From: Capronia americana
Lineage: Eukaryota; Ascomycota; Eurotiomycetes; Chaetothyriales; Herpotrichiellaceae
NCBI GenBank assembly: GCA_016110215.1
Contig: JADWQD010000008.1
Location: 62,001 to 126,000 of the forward strand
Length of the DNA stretch: 64,000 nucleotides
Reading direction: 5' to 3'
The notes beneath the pieces were generated by a model. It did no database searches. It saw only the letters and a list, made by a program, of their open reading frames with translations, and had not been told where the DNA came from. Position numbers and translations under genes: made by a program. Shown in pieces: positions 55,970 to 64,000 of the stretch. Position 1 is the stretch's first letter, and each line of letters begins with the position of its first letter.

Positions 55970-58900
55970 TGTATGCTTTACGGAGATAACTTGGTCAAGG
56001 CTGCTGGGTGTCTCTTGCCAGAGGTTGAAGGAACGGTAGTCCTGGCAGCGAGGTCGGGGAAGCGACTTCGTGCCGCGATTTATACTGGGACCCCGGGCCC
56101 TCGCCTTGGTGATGCTGGACAGGGCTCCAGAAAAAGAAAAGACAGCTGTCTGGGGTCGTGGGGAGCTCCATCGCGTCTCTCCCAAGCGCCAGAGCACGCG
56201 ATACTGGAGTTGAAAATTTGCACATCAATGTGATCCCGATAACGGCATGCTGAACGATAATTCTGCACCTTGATCGTGTGTACAACGAAGCAAGGGTGTC
56301 GGAAGAAGGTGGGTCCGTGCAAAGCAGAGGCTGACATCAAGGCAATCTGTAGATATCAAACTCGTTAGCTAACTGGAAGCATTGATAAGCAAAAGCATCT
56401 GTGTCCATGGGATATGCAGGGAAGGTGGGAGGTCGATCATCCGCTGGTGGAGAGAAGCAGTGTGAGTGGTTGACAGCAGGCTTGAGAAACTCGAACCGCC
56501 TTATCAGGGCCAAGGGGCGTGGTGATTGGACGTGCTCGACGCCATCGGCCATCTCCTTCTAGCTCTCCGTCTTTTCTCACTTGCTTTCAAGCCGCACAAG
56601 CTTGCCATAGCTTTGATTTACCACCTGCCATGCCAACTGCGGACTGATCTGGAGGATCTTGCGGCCGTCGGGCCTATCAGAGCCAGGCTTCTCCAGCTTT
56701 TGCGTGGGAAGTTAATCTCTTTGCTTCGACAACCGTTGGGCCCCATGTTTGTCACGCTCAACCCATATCACCCTCGATAGAGGTGTTGGGAACCCTCGCT
56801 CGGGTAAAGGATGCCGATTAAGAGTGCGACGGCCCCTAGATATCCGAGTACCAAGTACAGTATCATCCCTAGGCGTAGATTGAGGGTGGCAGGTGAAAAG
56901 CCTCTGCCTTTCCAGATCTAGTCCCAGGAAACGCGGGCCAGTATCCAGATTGCTTTTGAGCAGCTGACCTATTCTCGTCCTTTTGCAAATGTCCGGATAT
57001 GCAAAGAGATATGAGAGCTGCTTTGATTGGATGATCTTGCAGGCGGCCTGTGAGCACGCTCTCTGGTGCAGTAGTTCGCGTCAGCTTCAATGGCGCTCAG
57101 AAGTCGAGGCTGGGACGAAAAGCCAACCGCATGGGTATGGATCTCGTTATTGGAGGCTGAAGCCTGGGGGCACCTGGTTGCCGTCCTCGAGCCAGTCCCG
57201 TGTCTCGAGAAGCGATACTGAAGCGAAGTTCTCGCCATGCCACAGGTTCCAACTTCCTCAGTACGACTAGTTGAGAGCACAACAAGCTGCTGCTTGGCTA
57301 AAGGACAGACCTAGGCTTGCTTAGCTTTAGATCCTTTCCTTTCGACTGTTGCGCATCCTTGAAATGCATGCCACCAGCGCTTGGCTCGCTTAGGAGTTCT
57401 CACACATGCAGGATCGAGATAAGTACCTGGGCACTGACGGGTGGTGAAGCGCTATTGCTTTGGTGGACCAACCCGGCAAAGGAAGCGTTGGCAGGATCAA
57501 AATCGGAAAAATGGCAATAGCGTCTCGCTGATTAACGAATCGAGGGAGGTTGCTAGGGGGGATCTCAACGGAGACTTTTCAAGAAGGGCTATTTGGCATG
57601 TGCATCCAGACCACATGGACATCCAAAACCTTGTTCTTCCCAGGTAAATTGTCGTTCCCTGGTCGTCGGAGCTGGTTATCGTGCTCCCCGGGTCCAAGAC
57701 GGACGACGATACTTGTCCTCGGCATCCTCTACAGGCTGGCGGTCGCTCCCACTGGCACAAGAAGAGCTGGATTCGGTCCAATGCACAAAACGCCGCAGCC
57801 TTACTGGTAATTGATGGATAGGATGTGGAAAATCTCCAGTTGAGTTCAAGTGGGCACTGCATTCGAGAATCCCGGCGTTCCACTTAAACCTCCAGAAACC
57901 AGGCCCAGCTTCAGTGTGGTCAAAAGGTAGTGTCCATCCGATCTCACCTGTAACTCAGCTCATCACCGCCACCTCTTCATCTCTCACTGCAGGTGGATTA
58001 TCACGGGAGAACTCGGTAGCATGGCCATGGCTCTGTGGACGACCAGGGCGAAAGCGAGAAGTAACTGGAGGCGGCACAGGCGGTGATTCAACCACCTAGA
58101 GTTTTGAGTCGTAGTGGAGGTCGCGCATCGGTTGTGATGCTGCCCCTGGTTCTTGAGCCCAGATTATACTGGCCAACTTCAGGTGTCGGGAGGATTTGAT
58201 GATCTGGCGACAGAATGTGTGAGAGAATTTTGGCCAGCACAGCCGGAAAGAAAGCGTGCGGTCGTAGTTTGCAAACGAGCAGGAGCCGAGGCGGGATCAC
58301 CTTCACATAAATAGACGACGCAGCCACTCTTCATGGTCGAGACGCAGAGGCTCTGAGGATCACACATGGCTGACAGAGCAGAGAACCTGAGCTGACCTTT
58401 TTCCCGGAACATCCCTCAGGCCACTTCGTCAGCAGGAGACTCGGAAAATGCTTGTGGCCGAACCTTGGGTGCAGGAGGTCTTCATTCTCGCAGTACAAGA
58501 GCTAATGTCAGATCCTATCCGCGTGAATCAATTTCGGTGTATCTAAAGACAAGGTGACCGGAAGCGACGGTGGTCTGCGGCATGAAGCTGATAGAGGCGC
58601 TTGGGACTGCTGGCCACTACCTGCTAAGTCTAGGAACAGGTTTGCGTGTCACATCATGTCCTCCGGTATCTGACTGCGAGAGAAAAAATTCATCACGCTT
58701 GTTCGCGCAAAGACCAGTCACTTTTACAGAATTGATATTGATATTTCGTTGTAGGGTTTGGTAAAGCAGACGATCAAAGTCAGTAGACAGTCCACTACTA
58801 GCATGAGACCTAGAAGGGAGGACTCTTGGCATAGAAATGCTTCCCTTGCCACGAAAAAGTCCTCTGTGTAACTGGGTTGCCATCAGAAATCATATCTTGA

Positions 58901-59247
58901 AGGTCTTCGGACAGGTTGGCGCCACCCTTTGTGCTAGTCGAGACTTGTCCAGCGCCGGAGATGTTGGTTACTTAAGTCGATATCCAGTGTCAACCCGGTC
59001 ACACCACAGTCAAGCTGGGAAGGTGCATAAGCTCGTAAAGGAGATATGGATGACCATGGCTTGGATGAGCCAATCTGCATGTCTACTAGGAAATGTTGTA
59101 GCAGAACAGTAGCCACGGGCGCTGTCCCCTGAGAAACATCGAGCAGTTGCGGTATGTAACCCGAGGATATGTATTGACCATCTTTTTCGTGCAATAAACT
59201 CCTAAGATTACAAGGTGTGACTCGGCCCGACGGTCTGATGCAGCTTC
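55970..59247. other. 3.3 kb gene-poor region
   Basis: Holds the DUR3 promoter, with GATA sites listed separately, then about 2.7 kb in which I find only short open frames with no recognised domain, no RNA gene and no clear mobile element. Its right end is the 3' flank of the ATP synthase subunit gene. Confidence 0.5.
55984..56506. promoter_or_regulatory. Five HGATAR motifs upstream of DUR3
   Basis: AGATAA at 55984, CGATAA at 56237 and 56255, TGATAA at 56383, and the complement of TGATAA at 56501. HGATAR is the binding site of AreA/Gat1-type GATA factors that switch on urea uptake genes under nitrogen limitation. The first lies within 20 bases of the start codon. Binding is inferred. Confidence 0.5.
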
Positions 59248-59965
59248 TTAATGTTCATGGTGAGGTTCGCCGTGGTAGCCGACAATCTTCAGCCGCCCAA
59301 GCATTTCGCCCACAGTGAAAAAGCCCAAGACTTCAGCGAAAATGATTCCAGCAGTGGTAAGCTGCCTGCGATTGACGTTGCGGATGCTGCTCAACACAGC
59401 GTCGGGGTTGATGGAGCTAGTCACGGAGCTGGCGCTAGAGACGATGGATCGAGGATTGCGAAGGGCGTTGGTGACAGGCTGGAAGTAGGACTGGAATTGA
59501 GCCAAGGAACTGAGGCATGGTCAGTGAGAAAGGTTCTGCATCTTGCTGGAAAAAACTCACGGAGGCGCCATTTGTTGACTTCTGAAGACGATTCTGGCCA
59601 GCTCCAATCCGACACGACTATAGTAGACAGTGGGTGGTATTAAAGCTACCACCAGGTCAGTTCCGGCCTGGGCAATCGAGTTCAAGTGTCTGCAGCATAC
59701 ATTCAATAAAAGAAATCAATCTTCCCGTTCTCCCGCCAACCTTGCCCAGAGCACTGTACGCGGACGAGCCAACTCTAGAGATCGCGGAGCCGGCGGAGCT
59801 TTGGACTCTGCTGAGGCCTTCCGACGCCTTTGACACCGCTTGCTTTCCGCTGTCTTGTGCCTTTGAAGCGGCTTCTGAGGCAGTGGACGCCTGTCGGAAA
59901 TTGTTGCGACGCAGGAGAAATCTGGGCTGCCGGAGAATGACGCGAGCTGCTGGAGCTGCAGACAT
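59248..59965 (-). CDS. ATP20: Mitochondrial ATP synthase subunit g
   Basis: Minus-strand exons 59965-59701, 59645-59561 and 59509-59248 give 203 residues; introns are 55 and 50 bases. The presequence is basic and Ala/Ser-rich (SAAPAARVILRQPRFLLRRN). The middle (PPTVYYSRVGLELARIVF) and the conserved membrane end (GFFTVGEMLGRLKIVGYHG), which carries a GxxxG-like dimer motif in a single helix, identify F1Fo subunit g. It sits in the inner membrane at the dimer interface and, with subunit e, shapes cristae. Splicing at GAAT/GTATGC and CCTCC/GTGAGT restores the frame. The protein is somewhat longer than yeast Atp20, as usual for moulds. Confidence 0.92.
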
Positions 59966-61017
59966 GACTGCTGGAGCTCCTTGAGGAGCGCAAGAGGCGA
60001 AGGAGGAGAGATGGCTGTGCAAGAGAAGACAAGACAGGCCTATTCGTGCTGCTCAAGCGCCGTTGTGATAGTTGAGAATTAACCGTGAAGGTGTTGAAAA
60101 AGGACCGAAGCTGCCTCACTGGTCCGGAAAATTTCGCGACACGAGCTTCTTATTGGTCCTCTCTCGGTGCCTGATGTGAGCTGGGAAAACGCTTCCTTCG
60201 ATTCAATCTCAACTCACTTGCACCTCAGTTGTTGCTCTCATGCCATCGTGAGTGATGCATGCGTACTAGGAACATATGACTGCTCCGTACCTCGTAGTGG
60301 TCGCTGAGTTGTGCGCTGGCTCACGGCAGACTCCAATGGGGGAGTGCCGTGCCACTATGGACCTCGCTTTAGAGATTCTATTTCTCTCCCCCTTCACACG
60401 AGCCACATCAACATTTTATCCCAGCCACAGCAGACGTCCGCCTAGGAGCACATAGTTCGACCGTCCTACAATTCATTTGTTGCCTTGGTCTCTGTGGACA
60501 AGACAGTTCCAGTATTCTGGGTACTCTGCTAAACCTGAAACAGACTGCTTGGAGCCTAAAATCCTCAATCCGACTTCCCCGGTCACCACTTGCTGCATTC
60601 CTGTCAACCCCCCAGCCCCTGCAGCGGATCTCACAAGTTCGTCCGAATGTGATCTTCTTTTGAAATTCTTGTAAACTCCTTCTGCGTTCATGCTCATACT
60701 CATGCTGTAGAAATGTGATCATGTGAGACATTCTCCATGCACGACGGTTTGTTGGCTGGCGTTCTGTTTCTGGGGGGTCGATTCTTTGTCTGCTGCGAGT
60801 CGATTGTGCCTAGCGGTGGTGGAGGAGGATACCTGCTTGTCTTTGTGCATCAATCACCGCCTGCCCATGACTTTATCATCGTTGGTTTTGCTGGCCTGAT
60901 ATCAACCTTTCTCAAATCGATCTCGCCTCCCTCATAACTCACCTCGCCGCCGCCATTTCGAAAAAAAAAACAGAAACCCCGGACTCCGTGAGTGGGGGCG
61001 ACAGCATCATTCTCAAC
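59966..61017. other. Divergent intergenic region, ATP20 / PAS-like gene
   Basis: About 1 kb that should hold both promoters. An A10 tract lies near 60961-60970, just before the PAS-like gene. Short frames only. Confidence 0.45.
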
Positions 61018-62715
61018 ATGGCGGCCAAGGCTCGACCTTCCTCGTCTCATCGTGCTTTGCCGCCGGGTCGACAAACACCATATCCGCAACGGAGGTCACT
61101 GAAGCAGAGCCTCAAAGATGTCTTCCTCCGGACGCTGCGGAAGGCACCCGACCATCCAGACACGATAGGATCTGGAATCTTGAGACGAGCCGAATCGAAT
61201 ATGCCTTATTTCCCATCAACGACGACTTTCTCTTCATTCACAGATCGGCTAGACAGCCAATATAGTCTCGAGGAATATACTATTTCCCGTTCGATTCCTA
61301 ACCGATTCCAGTCACCAACTCACCGACGGTCAAACAGATCACCCGCTCAACAATCACTTCTGCCTGCCACCAGCCTCAGCCAATTTGATCTTCACCATGC
61401 TTACCTTCATCCTTCTACTGTGCCGCAACGAGCTGTCCACGATGCCATGTCGTCCAGGGCCATGTCAGTCGCGAGCCGGCAAGCCAGCGTAGCCAGCTTC
61501 TCGACCCTTTCCACGGCCCGGAGCATTTCGACGCTACGCATCCAGGACTCTCGTCAGTCACTTGTTGCATTACCAGCCTCTGTGACTCGGAATCCGATCT
61601 CCAAACCCAGGGCCAGTAGAGGACGGACCAACCATGTCTCATGGCTGCACTCTCCAACTGCAAGTTCCATTTCGGTGGCTGAACCGGCGATAGCTTCGGA
61701 CAAGGATGGGCCGATGCAGGACCAAACGGGCAGCCGATCAGTTGAACACTTCAGATCATTTTGCATTCTCGACACAGCTGTCGCCGGTTGTCCTGTCGTG
61801 GCCACCTCCCGAGAACTCTGCTACATTTTCGAGATCGGGGAACACTTCTTTCTCAATAATTCCGAGTGCGACGGTGCATCAATGGACATTGTCACCGGGC
61901 AGGATGCAGCCGGAGACCCGATAACGCACCTCGTTTTGTTCACGCCTCTCATCATTCCAAGCAGCGGTCGCAGTCGTTTCATGCTTGCATGTCTGGTTGA
62001 CGTCACGAAATTCATCAACGACACGGCATCATTGCCAGAGTTCGATCAAGAGCTTGACTCGTCGATAATCGAAAGCGAATTGCAGACACCATCACAATAT
62101 CGGAGCGTTCGCGACTGGCAAGGCGCCAGCTATGAACTCTCCGCCGACGATCTGCTTGGAGGCTGTTTATTACCTGACGATCGGGAAACTGGTCTGCGGC
62201 CCTGTGGGCCCTCCACCACCTATGGAGAACTGCCGGACGATATCTGGCTAAATCTGGCCAACGAAGAAAAGAGCAGAAGATCGGCACCCAGAAACACATC
62301 AAGATCAACACCGAAGATCAACCATCCCCCAAGATCAAACGCATCACAAGCGTCAACTACCAGCAGTACGGTGGACGACGCTTTGGATGGATTCATGAGC
62401 GGCCTGCAAGATTTGTACGCGGAGTTCTTCCTTTTAGGCAAATCTCCTCTTGATGACACCTGCTTCGAGATCTGCAACGTCTCGCCGTTGTTATACCAGT
62501 CCAAGGAGTATATCAACGGCCATCTTTCGCGTACCGACAGGCTGCGAATGGCTGAGCTAAGCGCCGCCCTAGCTCAAGGATCGCCATTCAACATGCTAGT
62601 CAAATGGGGTTCGCAGGGGATAGACAAACGGCTCTACTGTAGTCCAATGTACACAGCAAATTCCATCACGTGGATCTGCTTCCTCGTGGACCATCAAATG
62701 CCCTTGCTGTGGTGA
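61018..62715 (+). CDS. PAS-like domain protein, 565 aa
   Basis: Single frame from ATG 61018 (MAAKARPSSSH). An open GTG frame extends 10 codons upstream but has no ATG. The first 240 residues are Ser/Arg-rich and probably disordered. From about 243 to 335 lies a PAS-like fold: FCILDTAVAGCPVVATS, then MDIVTGQDAAGDP, HLVLFTPL and RFMLACLVDVTKFI. A second, shorter PAS-like piece occupies about 455-560 (EFFLLGKSPLDDTCFEIC; RLYCSPMYTANSITWICF). The flavin-binding LOV motif NCRFLQ is absent, so light sensing by flavin is unlikely. A conserved fungal sensor or scaffold is plausible; ligand and partner are unknown. No membrane segment. Confidence 0.75.
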   Translation: MAAKARPSSSHRALPPGRQTPYPQRRSLKQSLKDVFLRTLRKAPDHPDTIGSGILRRAESNMPYFPSTTTFSSFTDRLDSQYSLEEYTISRSIPNRFQSPTHRRSNRSPAQQSLLPATSLSQFDLHHAYLHPSTVPQRAVHDAMSSRAMSVASRQASVASFSTLSTARSISTLRIQDSRQSLVALPASVTRNPISKPRASRGRTNHVSWLHSPTASSISVAEPAIASDKDGPMQDQTGSRSVEHFRSFCILDTAVAGCPVVATSRELCYIFEIGEHFFLNNSECDGASMDIVTGQDAAGDPITHLVLFTPLIIPSSGRSRFMLACLVDVTKFINDTASLPEFDQELDSSIIESELQTPSQYRSVRDWQGASYELSADDLLGGCLLPDDRETGLRPCGPSTTYGELPDDIWLNLANEEKSRRSAPRNTSRSTPKINHPPRSNASQASTTSSTVDDALDGFMSGLQDLYAEFFLLGKSPLDDTCFEICNVSPLLYQSKEYINGHLSRTDRLRMAELSAALAQGSPFNMLVKWGSQGIDKRLYCSPMYTANSITWICFLVDHQMPLLW

Positions 62716-63875
62716 GATAATCCGGCGAGCTGGAGCGCTTCTCCCGGGCCGAAACGAGGCCGAGCAATTACGATGTTGCCTTTGGACGGGTGAAACTGTG
62801 TAGTTGCAGCGCGGTGGCAATTTACGACAAACCAACAAATTGGTGGCTCTCCGATTGTCGCCACGAATCACCTCAGCAGGGCGCTTTCTTTTTGCTCATA
62901 CGGGTACCTGATCACCCCGAGACGGCGCCACGCTTCTGAATGCGACGGCAAGTGAGACAAATGAGGAGGTCAATGCGAGGAGGATAAAAGAGACGGGCGA
63001 AGACGGAAATGATTATCAGTTGATCATAGAAGGGCCGAGAATTGAGCCATGACGGCACAGCGTTGCAAAATTGGAGACGAGGTGGCAGCTTGGAATGGGC
63101 ACGGATGGGCAGATCCTGGCGCCCATGGCTGCCACTGCTGTGGTGGTTTCTAGGCGCCTTCTAGCGGCATTCGGCAATGGAAAAACAGGCACGGAGGGCC
63201 TGACCTCGACTTGGGTTCGCGGAAAGCGACGCAGGCCAGAAACCGGCCTTCGCCCCTTCTGACCCCTCCACGTCACGCCAACGTCTAAGAGTTGCCGGAC
63301 TCAGGAACGCTCACCCGATCGCCCCTTCGATTAGCCGGGACTAGTCACGCAACGTTGGGTGGCTTGGCTCCTCGCTCATCTCGAGACTTGTGTGCGCGAT
63401 GGCACCATGGAATAAGCGAGCAAACCCACGCCAGTGGAGTCCTTGGGCCCCTCACCATTCTTCCGCAACCTTGGTCCACCCCTCCCCAAATACCCGTATC
63501 CGAGATGCATCGCCTGCCCTTGGACGCTGAAGACGGCTTCGCGCCGGCGGGTGATACTCCAGTCTCACTCGGTGGCACTCCACCCAAGCATGAGAGAAAA
63601 AAGGCAATGGTTAGGCGCTCATGCTCGACATTTAAACTTCTCCACGGTTTGCTTTGTGTTTGTTCAACCCCGTTCTGTCACTCCTTCTGGAACAAAGAGT
63701 CGATCAAGGAGGGGCGATAACCTCGAGAAGGCGTACCCGTGACATAAATCGCCGAGCGGAGAAACTGCACTGTTTCGTACTTTTACACTCACCCTCGCTA
63801 GAATCCATAACTTCTCGCTTCTGCTGGATCTCAACCAGACCGATTCTTTCAACAGCCACACCATAACCCGGCGAA
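62716..63875. other. Intergenic, leader of the edge gene
   Basis: 1.16 kb with only short frames. A small frame from an ATG near 63504 (MHRLPLDAEDGF) could be an upstream ORF in the leader of the next gene. Nothing else is recognised. Confidence 0.4.
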
Positions 63876-64000
63876 ATGTTCAACGAGAACTTCACTTTCG
63901 GGTCGTCCCCAAACCCGACGGCGCTCGAATTCAGCATCGAACAATGTACTTCGGCAGAGATCTCACCATTCACATCCCGTTGTTCAACACCCCATTCTTC
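63876..64000 (+). CDS. Start of an unknown gene, cut by the window edge
   Basis: An ATG at 63876 opens a frame to the window end (MFNENFTFGSSPNPTALEF, then Ser/Thr/Cys-containing sequence). Its composition is protein-like, and antisense frames are weaker. About 41 codons are visible, too few to name a family. Confidence 0.4.
   Translation, partial: MFNENFTFGSSPNPTALEFSIEQCTSAEISPFTSRCSTPHS

Noticed and set aside
57497..57883. 128-codon minus-strand frame in the gap right of DUR3
   Set aside because: Overlapping open frames on the other strand, no domain and no regular splice context.

Overview
The window is nuclear DNA of a filamentous ascomycete (Pezizomycotina). Genes sit on both strands. 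Most are cut by introns of about 45-120 bases with GT(A/G)(A/C/G)G(T/C)-type donors, CTAAC/CTGAC-like branch sites and YAG acceptors. Several encoded proteins are typical of moulds: an AbaA-type TEA regulator, a Zn2Cys6 regulator, X325 copper proteins, a DUR3 urea symporter and a DUF3435 relic. I cannot fix the class from sequence alone; Dothideomycetes or Eurotiomycetes are both possible. Exon borders were set by hand from splice signals, reading-frame continuity and family conservation. Where a spliced length is given, the exon sum was checked to be divisible by three.

Layout: 0-11 kb holds a partial sphingolipid fatty-acid hydroxylase, a RING-YEATS fusion, an unknown basic protein, a secreted GH30 glycosidase, a Zn2Cys6 regulator and a short-chain dehydrogenase. 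11-20 kb holds a probable mitochondrial protein of unknown role, dynein light chain LC8 head to head with the rRNA-processing factor MRD1, and abaA with a long leader. 20-22.7 kb is gene-free and carries a recurring TACTGTAG motif.

22.7-28.1 kb holds three AIG1/GIMAP-like P-loop GTPases, each with a different tail: a short helical tail, a coiled coil plus Cys/His module, and a coiled coil ending in a CaaX box. Two of them share an intron at exactly the same codon and phase. This is the best candidate for an undescribed system. It is followed at 28.4-34.3 kb by a copper gene group: a 25-residue metallothionein, two X325/Bim1-like secreted copper proteins and a metalloreductase with a Met-rich start.

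36-48 kb carries an RRM-YTH m6A-reader-like protein, small unknown genes, an aldo-keto reductase, a second SDR, and two decayed mobile-element genes (copia-type gag and a DUF3435 tyrosine-recombinase-like gene). 48-64 kb holds a small duplicated-motif protein, a membrane-anchored retropepsin-like protein whose 3' end is unsettled, the DUR3 symporter with GATA sites upstream, ATP synthase subunit g, a PAS-like protein and the start of one further gene at the right edge.
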